NCBI GenBank assembly: GCA_002366835.1
Contig: DFBZ01000020.1
Span: 1-50,574 of the forward strand
DNA: 50,574 nucleotides
Direction of reading: 5' to 3'
Origin: Gammaproteobacteria bacterium UBA3067
GTDB taxonomy: Bacteria > Pseudomonadota > Gammaproteobacteria > Pseudomonadales > UBA3067
Shown here one piece after another: positions 35,734 to 44,218 of the stretch. Each line of letters starts with the position of its first letter. Position 1 is the first letter of the stretch. A program made the position numbers and the translations under genes. The notes below the pieces were generated by a model that saw nothing but the letters and a program-made list of their open reading frames with translations, had not been told where the DNA came from and searched no databases.

Positions 35734-36777
35734 CTAACAAATTCGAGGCAGCTGTTCGGCCGCTAACCAATCCACCATACGAGTCCCGCCCAAAGTGGTT
35801 TCCATTTGAACGAAGCAGCGTTTATCTTCAATCACTGAGCCAATAACCTGGCTTTCGGCACCTAGCGGATGCAAACGCATAGCTTTCACTAACTCTTCCG
35901 CATTTTGGGCTGGGCAGATGCATACCAGCTTGCCCTCGTTAGCAATATACAAAGGATCCAGGCCAAGCAGCTCACATGCTGCGGCCACTTGGGCTTTGAT
36001 AGGGATAGACTTTTCTTGGAGAGACATCCCAACACCAGATTGCTGGGCCAGCTCATTCAGCGCACAGGCCAGACCGCCACGGGTTGGATCACGCATACAA
36101 CGTATAGACGGTGCTTTCTCTACCATCAGTTTCACCAGCCCCTCAAGGCTGGCACTGTCCGAAGTAATTGCCGTTTCGAACTCAAGATTTTCGCGATGAG
36201 AAAGTACCGCAATACCATGGTCGCCGATGCACCCACTGAGAATAATGACATCACCGAGCTGGGCAAGCTCACCAGATAAGTTCAGCTCATCAGGAACGAT
36301 GCCGACACCGGAAGTATTGATGTAGACACCGTCACCCTTGCCCCGCTCCACTACTTTCGTATCGCCGGTGACAATTTTCACACAAGCGGCTTCGGCGGCT
36401 TGGGCCATGCTGATGACTATTTTTTCGAGTTCCTGAAGAGGGAAGCCCTCCTCCAATATAAAACCAGCAGAGAGGTATAAAGGTTTTGCACCGCTCATCA
36501 CGAGGTCGTTCACAGTACCGTGGACAGCCAAACTGCCGATATTTCCGCCGGGGAAAAATAAAGGTGAAATAACATAGCTGTCGGTTGTCATCACCATGCG
36601 CGCGCCTTCCACTGCAAAAAGCGCTTGATCGTTATTTTGATTTAATAATTCATTGCCCAGGTGTTTTTTAAAAAGATGCTCGATAAGTTGCGCGCTGATT
36701 CTTCCCCCACTACCGTGGGCCATATTCACTTTGCCGTGTTTAATATCCAGAGGAGCATACTTATGATAAGTGCTCAT
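35734..36777 (-). CDS. hypE: Hydrogenase maturation protein HypE
   Basis: Makes the thiocyanate-to-cyanide ligand of the [NiFe] active site together with HypF. 347 residues; it has HGSGGRISAQLIEHLF at the N-terminus, the PurM-like core (VMTTDSYVISPLFFPGGNIG; SGCIGDHGIAVLS; MRDPTRGGLACALNELA) and the C-terminal PRIC with the terminal Cys that carries the thiocarbamate. Its ATG overlaps the hypD stop (TGATG). The stop TAG lies at the edge of the type B MITE and was preserved. No hypF is in the window. Confidence 0.97.
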   Translation of the reverse strand: MSTYHKYAPLDIKHGKVNMAHGSGGRISAQLIEHLFKKHLGNELLNQNNDQALFAVEGARMVMTTDSYVISPLFFPGGNIGSLAVHGTVNDLVMSGAKPLYLSAGFILEEGFPLQELEKIVISMAQAAEAACVKIVTGDTKVVERGKGDGVYINTSGVGIVPDELNLSGELAQLGDVIILSGCIGDHGIAVLSHRENLEFETAITSDSASLEGLVKLMVEKAPSIRCMRDPTRGGLACALNELAQQSGVGMSLQEKSIPIKAQVAAACELLGLDPLYIANEGKLVCICPAQNAEELVKAMRLHPLGAESQVIGSVIEDKRCFVQMETTLGGTRMVDWLAAEQLPRIC

Positions 36778-37931
36778 CAGAGTATTCCCCTCTGCCGAGG
36801 CGAGGACAATTGCTCAGTCGAATCATCCTTGAAGCGTCCATAAGACCAATAAGCAGCACAAGCGCCCTCGGAGGAAACCATGCACGCACCAAGGGGGTTT
36901 TCCGGTGTGCATGCCTTGGCAAAAAGTTTACAGTCCAGCGGCTTGTTTCGGCCTCGTATTACGCTTGGGCATAAGCAGTGTTTATGCTCGCTGCCCTCTT
37001 CCAGCTTTACAGGAAACCTTTCCGCCGCATCGAAATTTCCATAATGCTCGCTAATTTTCAAAGCGCTTCTAGGAAGTTCACCCAGTCCTCGCCATGAAAA
37101 GCGATCCGCAACATCAAACACTTCTGCCACAAGTTTTTGCGCCTTGTTATTGCCCGTGCCAGAGACCGCTCTTTTATATTGATTCTCAACACTATAAGAG
37201 CCCTCATTAAGCTGTTTTATAAGCATTAAAATCGATTGCAGTATATCGAGGGGTTCAAAGCCAGAAATAACGATAGGTTTTCGATATTCCGTGGCAAAAG
37301 GTTGATAAACATCGCTGCCAATAATTGTACTGACATGGGACGGGCCTATAAAACCATCCACACATAAAATCTGGTCGGGTGGATTAAGTATCGCTTCTAA
37401 TGCTGCAGGCGTTAGAACGTGATTACAAAAAACACTAAAGTTTTTAAGGCCTAAAGATTGCGCTTTTTTAATGATGACAGCAGTAGGTGGTGTCGTTGTT
37501 TCAAAGCCAATGGCAAAAAAAATGACCTGACGATTTGTCTCTTGTTGACTTATCTTCAATGCATCAAAAGGAGAGTACACCATGCGAATATCTGCACCCG
37601 AAGCTTTGGCTTTTAGCAAGCTATGGCCATTGCTTGCCGGCACCCGCATTAAATCACCATAGGTGCATAATATGGCATCACTCTCGGTTTGCATCTTGAT
37701 AGCCATATCGATCCGCGATGCTGGAAGTACGCACACAGGGCAGCCGGGGCCATGAATAAACTCCACATTATCGGGAAGTAAGTCTTTTAAACCGTAACGA
37801 TAAATCGCATGGGTATGGCCGCCACAAAACTCCATAAGTCGATAGTGACGCTCGGTATTCACCTCTTTATATATTGCCTTGGCCAGCTCTTGGGCAAATA
37901 ATGGAGCACGAAATTCATTAATGTATTTCAT
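36777..37931 (-). CDS. hypD: Hydrogenase maturation protein HypD
   Basis: Scaffold for assembly of the Fe(CN)2CO unit, with an iron-sulfur cluster. 384 residues; the conserved cysteine segments are MEFCGGHTHAIYRYGL, HGPGCPVCVLP, CNHVLTPAA, ICVDGFIGPSHVSTI, and the cluster region CLCPSVIRGRNKPLDCKLFA...CTPENPLGACMVSSEGAC (given in parts). Full length. Start ATG 37931 is 41 bp after the hypC stop and the operon is contiguous. Confidence 0.97.
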   Translation of the reverse strand: MKYINEFRAPLFAQELAKAIYKEVNTERHYRLMEFCGGHTHAIYRYGLKDLLPDNVEFIHGPGCPVCVLPASRIDMAIKMQTESDAILCTYGDLMRVPASNGHSLLKAKASGADIRMVYSPFDALKISQQETNRQVIFFAIGFETTTPPTAVIIKKAQSLGLKNFSVFCNHVLTPAALEAILNPPDQILCVDGFIGPSHVSTIIGSDVYQPFATEYRKPIVISGFEPLDILQSILMLIKQLNEGSYSVENQYKRAVSGTGNNKAQKLVAEVFDVADRFSWRGLGELPRSALKISEHYGNFDAAERFPVKLEEGSEHKHCLCPSVIRGRNKPLDCKLFAKACTPENPLGACMVSSEGACAAYWSYGRFKDDSTEQLSSPRQRGIL

Positions 37932-37972
37932 CGGATTAGCAGCCTAGAGAATAAACACTGAAGAAACGTCCC

Positions 37973-38224
37973 TTAGGCATCATTGATGGAGTTCTCTGCG
38001 CTACTGGCGCTAGCAAGCTCTTCGAATGCTTTCAGGGTGAGAGCAGCCTCCTCCTCATCCAGTTTGTTAAGTGCAAAGCCAACATGAACCAACACGTAAT
38101 CACCAATACAAACATTCTCTACCAGGGAAAGAGACACTTCTTTCAAAACCCCATCAAGGCTGACTTTGGCTGTATCAGTGACCTTATTGACGGACACAAC
38201 TTTCGCAGGATGCGCTAAACACAT
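37973..38224 (-). CDS. hypC: Hydrogenase maturation chaperone HypC
   Basis: 83 residues. Starts MCLAHPAKVV with the essential Cys2, and has the GVLKEVSLSLV and GDYVLVHVGFAL strands of the HypC/HupF family. It carries the Fe(CN)2CO group with HypD and delivers it to the large subunit. It starts 1 bp after the hypB stop region, so translation is coupled. Confidence 0.95.
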   Translation of the reverse strand: MCLAHPAKVVSVNKVTDTAKVSLDGVLKEVSLSLVENVCIGDYVLVHVGFALNKLDEEEAALTLKAFEELASASSAENSINDA

Positions 38225-38225
38225 T

Positions 38226-38984
38226 TCAATCAGGCTCTCTATTCATCTTCGTTTGTTGCGTTGTCATCCACTCAAACCACGGTAATACCCCCTCCCTTGT
38301 TTTTACTGAAAGGCAGATAACATCTATAGAAGGATTCACCTGGCGGGCAAAACGCACACACTGTGCCATATCAAAATCAACGTAAGGTAATAAATCTATT
38401 TTATTGATAATAAGAAGAGAGGCAGCGCGAAACATATGTGGATATTTGAGCGGTTTATCCTCTCCTTCCGTAACGGAAAGAATAAGTACCTTGGCAAGTT
38501 CACCAAGATCAAACTCAGCCGGGCAAACAAGGTTGCCCACATTTTCGATAAATAGCAGACTTTGTTGCGCGGGCTGTAAGTCCTTAATGGCATGGCCAAC
38601 ACTGTGTGCTTCCAAATGACAGCCTTTACCTGTATTGATCTGAACTGCGCTGGCGCCTGTGGCCCGAATTTTATCGGCATCATTGCTAGTGTGCTGATCA
38701 CCCTCGATCACGTTTATAGAAAAGTCCGACTTCAGGCTGTTGATTGTGTCCACCAATAAGGAGGTCTTTCCTGCGCCAGGGCTTGATACAAAATTCAAGG
38801 AGAGAATTTGCTTACTGTAACAAAAACTCCGATTTTGGCTCGCGTAAACATTATTTTTTTCGAGTATGTTTTTCTCAAGTGTAAGTGTACGGCTTACACT
38901 TTTATCGACAGCTAAAGCACCGTTCCCAGCCACAGAGTCGGGATGACCATGCTTATCTTCGCACCCACATACTGTACACATCAC
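38226..38984 (-). CDS. hypB: Hydrogenase nickel-incorporation GTPase HypB
   Basis: 252 residues. The N-terminus MMCTVCGCEDKHGH carries the CxxCGC high-affinity nickel site. The GTPase domain has FVSSPGAGKTSLL (P-loop), IEGDQHTSNDADKIR, NTGKGCHLEAHSV with the second metal site, and INKIDLL. The long His-rich stretch of some HypB proteins is missing; only two short His occurrences follow the CxxCGC. SlyD, encoded 1.5 kb away, has a His-rich tail and may fill the nickel-storage role. Overlaps hypA by 4 bp. Confidence 0.96.
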   Translation of the reverse strand: MMCTVCGCEDKHGHPDSVAGNGALAVDKSVSRTLTLEKNILEKNNVYASQNRSFCYSKQILSLNFVSSPGAGKTSLLVDTINSLKSDFSINVIEGDQHTSNDADKIRATGASAVQINTGKGCHLEAHSVGHAIKDLQPAQQSLLFIENVGNLVCPAEFDLGELAKVLILSVTEGEDKPLKYPHMFRAASLLIINKIDLLPYVDFDMAQCVRFARQVNPSIDVICLSVKTREGVLPWFEWMTTQQTKMNREPD

Positions 38985-39322
38985 ATCACCTCCAACGATT
39001 CAATCTGCATTTGCTCTCCGCCAAGGATTTTGAGATCAAAGCTTTCACAGTGAGAGCAAGCATCATAGTAATTTTCAATTTCAAGGTTTGCACCACAGTG
39101 ATTGCATTGTGCTAAGCCAGGAAAAATTTCAATAACAAGCTGGGTGCTTTCAGCGATAGTGCCTTGTATCGCCGTATCGAAACAAAAGCGTAAAGCTTCT
39201 GGCTCAACGCAACTTAGCTTGCCAATGCCAAGATGCACGACTACCACTGCGTTAAAGTGCTCTTTTAAAGCGGCCTCCTCAATAGAAGCAACTATATTTT
39301 CACAAAGTGACAGCTCATGCAT
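38981..39322 (-). CDS. hypA: Hydrogenase nickel-incorporation protein HypA
   Basis: The true start is ATG 39322 (MHELSLCENIVASIEEAA) because His2 is the conserved nickel ligand; a longer in-frame reading from 39406 has no family support. 113 residues. The zinc ribbon is CNHC ... CSHC (about 74-94). HypA delivers nickel with HypB. It is first in the hypABCDE operon, divergent from cysK over about 130 bp, which must contain the operon promoter. Confidence 0.95.
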   Translation of the reverse strand: MHELSLCENIVASIEEAALKEHFNAVVVVHLGIGKLSCVEPEALRFCFDTAIQGTIAESTQLVIEIFPGLAQCNHCGANLEIENYYDACSHCESFDLKILGGEQMQIESLEVM

Positions 39323-39455
39323 CGATAATATCCACGGCGTGCATAGCACTTGGAAGAGGGCCTGAAAAGATGCATTATAAGCATCGTTTACGCTCTGCTG
39401 CCGCATCTACTCAGCTATTATTAATAAGGCAAAACTATATCAAGGAAACCCTGCA

Positions 39456-40421
39456 ATGCCTATTTATGACGACAATACCTTAACGATCGGGAATACCCCT
39501 TTGGTTCGCCTAAATCGTATCACGAACGGAAACGTGTACGCCAAAATAGAAAGCCGCAATCCGGCCACCTCTGTTAAATGTCGAATTGGCGCAAATATGG
39601 TGTGGGATGCAGAAAAACGCGGCGTTCTTAAACCCGGCATGACCATCGTTGAGCCGACCAGCGGCAACACCGGCATCGCATTGGGTTATGTTGCTGCAGC
39701 CCGTGGCTACAAACTTAAACTCACCATGCCATCAAGTTTTAGCCTAGAAAGAAGAAAAGTCATGAAGGCCTTGGGTGCTGAGTTGGTGCTTACAGACCCC
39801 AAGAAAGGCATCAATGGTGCGATTGCCACAGCGCAGGAAATTGTAGACAGCGACCCTAAAAATCACCTTATGCTCCAACAATTTGAAAACCCCGCCAACC
39901 CTGAAATTCATGAAAAAACCACCGGGCCAGAAATATGGAATGATACAGATGGCCAAGTCGATGTGGTCATCGCCGGAGTAGGTACAGGAGGCACCATCAC
40001 CGGCATCTCACGTTACATCAAAAACACCCAAAATAAAGCCATAACATCCATTGCCGTTGAGCCAGCTGATTCCACCGCCATCTCCAACACAATGCAGGGT
40101 GAAGCCATTCAGCACTCACCACACAAAATACAAGGCATTGGCGCGGGTTTCGTTCCCAAGAACCTCGACCTATCACTAATAGATAAGGTGGAAAGAATCA
40201 GCAATGAGGAAGCCATCGAATATGCACACTTATTAATGAAAGAAGAAGGCATATTAGCGGGCATTTCAAGCGGCGCTGCAGTTGCAGCTGCAGTAAGAGT
40301 AGCCCAGCAAGAAGAGTTTAAAGATAAGATGATTGTGGTGATTCTGCCAGATTCAGCAGAACGCTATCTTTCTACAGCCCTGTTTGAAGACGTGTTTACC
40401 GAGCAAGAGAATATTCAGTAA
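39456..40421 (+). CDS. cysK: Cysteine synthase A
   Basis: PLP enzyme making L-cysteine from O-acetylserine and sulfide. 321 residues. PLP-lysine in SVKCRIGANM (about 40-49), substrate loop EPTSGNTGIALGYVAAARGY, phosphate loop AGVGTGGTITGISRYI, and ISSGAAVAAA. The length and string SVKCRIGANM fit CysK rather than CysM. It is divergent from hypA and convergent with slyD. Confidence 0.95.
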   Translation: MPIYDDNTLTIGNTPLVRLNRITNGNVYAKIESRNPATSVKCRIGANMVWDAEKRGVLKPGMTIVEPTSGNTGIALGYVAAARGYKLKLTMPSSFSLERRKVMKALGAELVLTDPKKGINGAIATAQEIVDSDPKNHLMLQQFENPANPEIHEKTTGPEIWNDTDGQVDVVIAGVGTGGTITGISRYIKNTQNKAITSIAVEPADSTAISNTMQGEAIQHSPHKIQGIGAGFVPKNLDLSLIDKVERISNEEAIEYAHLLMKEEGILAGISSGAAVAAAVRVAQQEEFKDKMIVVILPDSAERYLSTALFEDVFTEQENIQ

Positions 40422-40451
40422 GGTCGTCGGCCCTGAAATAGAAATACCAAA

Positions 40452-40485
40452 AAGACTCTGCTGGCGGTTCTTACCAGTAGAGTCT
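40452..40485. terminator. Terminator between cysK and slyD
   Basis: AAGACTCT-GCTGG and CCAGT-AGAGTCTT form a strong stem with a short loop. On the minus strand it is followed by TTTTT, so it ends slyD transcription well, and it also stands 30 bp after the cysK stop. Confidence 0.8.
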
Positions 40486-40493
40486 TCAACAGG

Positions 40494-40982
40494 CTAGTGG
40501 TGGTGCCCACCTACCCCATGCGCATGTCCGTGAGTCAGCTCTTCTTCACTCGCATCCCTTACTTCGACGACTTCCACATCAAATTCTAGACTTTTGCCTG
40601 CCAGAGGATGGTTAGTATCGACATCAACGTTATACCGACCAACTTTAGCAATGGTGACTTGCCTAGGCCCCTGGTTAGTTTGTACGGAACAAATTAATCC
40701 AACAACCGGCTTCTCTTTCTTTTTTAAATTAAGGTGCTTTATCGGTATACGCTGCAGCTCCTCTTCCTTACGCACACCATACGCTTCTTCGGGTGTCACT
40801 GTTACCGTCACTCTGTCACCCGCTTCTTTACCCAGCAAGCCTTTTTCAAGCCCCTTGATGATGCCATTTTTTCCATGTAGGTACGCAACTGGGTCACCTT
40901 CCCTTGACGACTCAATGAATTCGCCAGCTGCCTCTTTAAGGTCATAATGAAATAAAGCTACTTTACCGTCAGCGATTTGCAT
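40494..40982 (-). CDS. slyD: FKBP-type peptidyl-prolyl isomerase SlyD
   Basis: 162 residues from ATG 40982, which has GGAG 7 nt upstream; longer readings in the same frame are not supported. FKBP domain segments are KVALFHYDLKEAAGE, ITVTPEEAYG-like TVTPEEAYGVRKEEELQRIP, and an IF loop with GRYNVDVDTNHPLAGKSLEF. The short C-terminal tail HGHAHGVGGHHH is His-rich and binds nickel. In E. coli SlyD supplies nickel to HypB, so its position near hypAB fits. The tail lacks the Cys residues of E. coli SlyD. Confidence 0.94.
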   Translation of the reverse strand: MQIADGKVALFHYDLKEAAGEFIESSREGDPVAYLHGKNGIIKGLEKGLLGKEAGDRVTVTVTPEEAYGVRKEEELQRIPIKHLNLKKKEKPVVGLICSVQTNQGPRQVTIAKVGRYNVDVDTNHPLAGKSLEFDVEVVEVRDASEEELTHGHAHGVGGHHH

Positions 40983-41130
40983 TGTTTTCTCCATATTGGG
41001 TGAGGGGAAGGGATTATCCTCAGAATTATTTCGACGCGCAATACCCCAAAGATCAAGGCCGGACCAAAAAAGGCTATACACCGTTCTGCGAACACCTACA
41101 TAAGTGGAAATAAAAGCAGAAATGAACAAA

Positions 41131-41800
41131 GCGCAACATTGACATAAAATATATGTAGCGTTTTCAGACCTTAATTTAGTGCTTATGCACAATAAATATT
41201 CATCCTCGGAAACACCTCTAAAAAAAATAACAATTCTCTTTTCCGGGTGTTGACATTAATAAGTTACTGTAATTAAAGGGAATATATACACTGGTTATTT
41301 TTTAACCAATTAGCTGATAGGCACCTAATACCTTAGACATAGACAAATACACAGAAGCTATCCACAAACTTATCCACAGATAATGTGAACAACTTGTTAC
41401 ACGGGATTAACAATCAGTTACTTAGCAGAAAAGCCTTTCGGGCTGGTGGTTTGTTAAACACCTTTAAGGGGCTAGCGATAAAAACTCAAAAGGTAGCTCT
41501 TTGATTCAAAGAAACTGGGGAAGTAAAAAGCCCTATAGTACGAGCGCCATAATTAACGCATCCTCTTTGCCGGATTCCTCAGGATAATAGTTCTTCCGAT
41601 GCCTTACTTTATTAAAGCCAAGAGAAAGGTTTACGCCACTTTATTTGAAGGCCGAGCTTCCAAAAAGACGGTGTTTGTCTTACGGGCTTTTGCCACCTCT
41701 AAGAGATGCACCACTAACAAGCGGCCTAAGCCACTGCCTTGTGCTGCAGGACTCACACAGACATTTAAAATATGGCTCTCTCCGGCTACAACGATTAAAA
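41131..41800. repeat. Tandem repeat unit 1 (670 bp)
   Basis: First of three direct units that begin GCGCAAYATTGACATAA. It starts in the upstream region of slyD and ends where the rimI fragment breaks (ATTAAAA). The 117-bp core 41322-41438 is identical in all three units and contains CTATCCACA (41358-41366) and TTATCCACA (41370-41378), both DnaA-box-like, followed by a near-palindrome GTGAACAA-c-TTGTTACAC. Sequence either side of the core differs at many positions between units. Confidence 0.95.
41533..41800 (-). pseudogene. Truncated, frameshifted rimI fragment 1
   Basis: Matches the 3' half of rimI (42882-43370): acetyl-CoA-binding region and C-terminus. A 7-nt gap near 41630 relative to the other copies breaks the frame, and the 5' half is missing, ending at the repeat junction. 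Non-functional. Confidence 0.9.
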
Positions 41801-42478
41801 GCGCAATATTGACATAACATATATGTAGCGTTTTCAGACCCTAATTTAGTGCTTATGCACAATAAATATTCATCCTCGGAAACACCTCTAAAAAAAACAA
41901 CATTTCTCTTTTCCGGATATTGACATTGATAAATGACTGTAATTAAAAGGAATATTTACATTGGTTAATTTTTAACCAATCAGCTGGTGCGCACCTAATA
42001 CCTTAGACATAGACAAATACACAGAAGCTATCCACAAACTTATCCACAGATAATGTGAACAACTTGTTACACGGGATTAACAATCAGTTACTTAGCAGAA
42101 AAGCCTTTCCGCACTGGTGGTTTGTTAAAAACCTTTAAGAGGGTAGCGATAAAAACTAAAAAGGTAGCTCTTTGATTCAAAGAAGCCGGGGAAGTGAAAA
42201 GTCCTATAATACGAGCGCCATAATTAACGCATCCTCTTTGCCAGATTCCGCAGGATAATAGTTCTTCCGATGTCCTACTTCATTAAAGCCAGCAGAAAGG
42301 TAAAGGTTATACGCCACTTTATTTGAAGGCCGAACTTCCAAAAAGACGGTGTTTGCCTTACGGGCTTTTGCCACCTCTAAAAAATGCACAACTAGCAAGC
42401 GGCCTAAGCCACTGCCTTGTGCTGCAGAACTCACACAGACATTTAAAATATGGCTCTCTCCGGCTGCAACGGTTAAAA
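41801..42478. repeat. Tandem repeat unit 2 (678 bp)
   Basis: Same structure as unit 1. The identical core is 41992-42108, with boxes at 42028-42036 and 42040-42048. By hand I count about 15 differences from unit 1 in the roughly 105 bp before the core and none in the core. Confidence 0.95.
42204..42478 (-). pseudogene. Truncated rimI fragment 2
   Basis: Frame intact for the C-terminal half of RimI (QGSGLGRLLVVHFLEVAKAR to the normal end EDALIMALVL), but residues before about 72 are missing because the copy ends at the unit junction. A short peptide of about 76 residues could be made from a GTG at 42434, containing the acetyl-CoA pyrophosphate loop but no N-terminal half. Probably inert. Confidence 0.85.
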
Positions 42479-43156
42479 GCGCAATATTGACATAACATAT
42501 ATGTATCGTTTTCAGACCTTAATTTAGTGCTTATGCACAATAAATATTCCTCCTCGGCAACACCTCTAAAAAAAACAACATTTCTCTTTTCCGGATATTG
42601 ACATTAATAAGCCACTGTAACTAAAGGGAATATTTAAATTGGTTAATTTTTAACCAATTGGCTGATAGACACCTAATACCTTAGACATAGACAAATACAC
42701 AGAAGCTATCCACAAACTTATCCACAGATAATGTGAACAACTTGTTACACGGGATTAACAATCAGTTACTTAGCAGAAAAGCCTTTTCGCACTGGTGGTT
42801 TGTTAAAAACCTTTAAGAGGATAGCGACAAAAACATAAAAGATAGCTCTTTGATTCAAAGAAGCCGAGAAAGTGAAAGGCCCTAAAGCACAAGAGCCATA
42901 ATTAACGCATCTTCTTTTCCAGATTCAGCTGGATAATAGTTCTTCCGGTGCCCTACTTCATTAAAGCCAAGAGAAAGATAAAGGTTATACGCCACTTTAT
43001 TCGAAGGCCGAACTTCCAAAAAGACGGTATTTGCCTTACGGGCCTTTGCCACCTCCAGGAGGTGTACCACTAGCAAACGGCCTAAGCCACTCCCTTGTGT
43101 TGCCGGGTTCACACAGACATTTAAAATATGGCTCTCTCCGGCTGCAACGGTTAAAA
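42479..43156. repeat. Tandem repeat unit 3 (678 bp), runs into intact rimI
   Basis: Core 42670-42786 with boxes at 42706-42714 and 42718-42726. The unit overlaps the 3' part of the intact rimI gene; beyond 43156 the sequence continues as normal rimI, whereas units 1 and 2 jump to the start of the next unit. This shows that the duplicated segment was the slyD-rimI intergenic region plus part of rimI. Confidence 0.95.
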
Positions 43157-43370
43157 CCGCATGTCCTAGCATCTGGTTTTGTTTTTCAGCAACCCAGCAA
43201 CTGTAATGAGCACTTAAACAATCGAGGAATATCTGCTCTGTCCAAGGATAAGGGTATGCAAGACGTTCATTAACCATTATTTTCTGCAAGTCTTCCTCAG
43301 ACATAGGTCGCAAAGAATAGTCTTGATCATTCAGCTTGCGCGGCGACGCGTGTGTTTCAGTCTTTCCCAT
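42882..43370 (-). CDS. rimI: Ribosomal-protein-alanine N-acetyltransferase
   Basis: Acetylates the N-terminal alanine of ribosomal protein S18. 162-residue GNAT protein: LRPMSEEDLQKIMVNERLAY, YPWTEQIFLDCL, the acetyl-CoA loop QGSGLGRLLVVHLLEVAK (about 92-109), EVRPSNKVAYNLYLSLGF and RKNYYPAESGKEDALIM. All family motifs are present, so this is the functional copy. It is 12 bp after the HolD-like gene on the same strand, as in holD-rimI of enterobacteria. Its 3' part has been duplicated twice downstream. Confidence 0.95.
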   Translation of the reverse strand: MGKTETHASPRKLNDQDYSLRPMSEEDLQKIMVNERLAYPYPWTEQIFLDCLSAHYSCWVAEKQNQMLGHAVLTVAAGESHILNVCVNPATQGSGLGRLLVVHLLEVAKARKANTVFLEVRPSNKVAYNLYLSLGFNEVGHRKNYYPAESGKEDALIMALVL

Positions 43371-43382
43371 GGGAAAACAGCT

Positions 43383-44183
43383 TTAGCCTCTACGGTTTAA
43401 TTTTTTAAGAAATTTGATATCACGCCAAAGAACCGACTTTTCATTGGCCTGCTGCAGCATAGTCATCAAACTGCAACCAGCTATAACCCTTGGCCCTTTA
43501 AACCCATCACTACCCGAGAAACCAAGCAGAACCTTTTTAAGGTTATCACCTAATAATAGCAAAGCATCAAAGCTTGATCGTTGTTGCTGCGCTTCAAGAT
43601 AAGCAGAAAGAAAGTCACCAGCGGCCTGCGCGTGACTTTGCACGCCATTTCCTTTTAACTGGGCCCACCTTACAAGCTGACTATCCAGGCCTTCTTGGGA
43701 CATAGGGTGCGAATGAAGTGAGACAATAATCGCGGTAAGTAAGCGGGTTTCTGCAGCGGAAAAGCCCGGCACATTTTCATCGCCGAGCTCAGCAAGCAGT
43801 AGTATGCCATTCGCCAAGGGGATTTTTGCGAAAGCAAAGGGCAGCTGTACCGCATTAATTAAGTTCGAATCGGAAGTTACGCGACCTAATCCATCATTTG
43901 TTATGGGAGCTTTACCTCCCGACTCAGGCCTTAGTGGTTCATCAACAACTCTTATAACTTCGCTCACCTGCTTTGTAATACTCGGCTGAAGGGTATCAAT
44001 AGACAGGTCTGTTTCGTTAGAAATACTGAGCGGTTTAAGCACTTCTGCTTCCGTGCTTTCAAGGCCTGATACTCGGACTGGATCATAAACTGGCGACTCC
44101 AGGGCCCCTTCTAAGGGGCGCACTGCATGCCAAACAGGTATACCTATTTGCTCTAGGTAAGCAATGCGCCTGTTTTCATCCAC
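43383..44183 (-). CDS. holD: Probable DNA polymerase III psi-like protein (HolD)
   Basis: 266 residues. N-terminus DENRRIAYLEQIGIPVWHAV and C-terminus (ALLLLGDNLKKVLLGFSGSD; PRVIAGCSLMTMLQQANEKS; VLWRDIKFLKKL) match the pattern of Pseudomonas-type HolD proteins (psi, part of the clamp-loader). The middle part (about 30-120) is a low-conservation, Ser/Glu/Thr-rich linker. Position directly upstream of rimI supports the call. Start is GTG 44183. It is much longer than the E. coli psi (137 residues), so the name is inferred from ends and context. Confidence 0.65.
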   Translation of the reverse strand: MDENRRIAYLEQIGIPVWHAVRPLEGALESPVYDPVRVSGLESTEAEVLKPLSISNETDLSIDTLQPSITKQVSEVIRVVDEPLRPESGGKAPITNDGLGRVTSDSNLINAVQLPFAFAKIPLANGILLLAELGDENVPGFSAAETRLLTAIIVSLHSHPMSQEGLDSQLVRWAQLKGNGVQSHAQAAGDFLSAYLEAQQQRSSFDALLLLGDNLKKVLLGFSGSDGFKGPRVIAGCSLMTMLQQANEKSVLWRDIKFLKKLNRRG

Positions 44184-44218
44184 CTAAACAGCTCTCCGTT
44201 GTCGCTTTAAAGTCAAGA

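Noticed and set aside
39323..39406. N-terminal extension of hypA
   Set aside because: HypA starts MHELS, and the nickel-binding His2 must be near the N-terminus.
40983..41192. N-terminal extension of slyD to 41192
   Set aside because: The FKBP domain begins at ATG 40982 with a good ribosome site; the extension includes the start of repeat unit 1.
41599..41862. Short frames inside repeat units 1 and 2
   Set aside because: They arise from antisense or out-of-frame readings of rimI fragments.
41131..43156. Chromosomal origin of replication
   Set aside because: DnaA-box-like sites are present, but there is no dnaA, dnaN, rpmH or gidA neighbour, and the repeats come from a duplicated slyD-rimI spacer.
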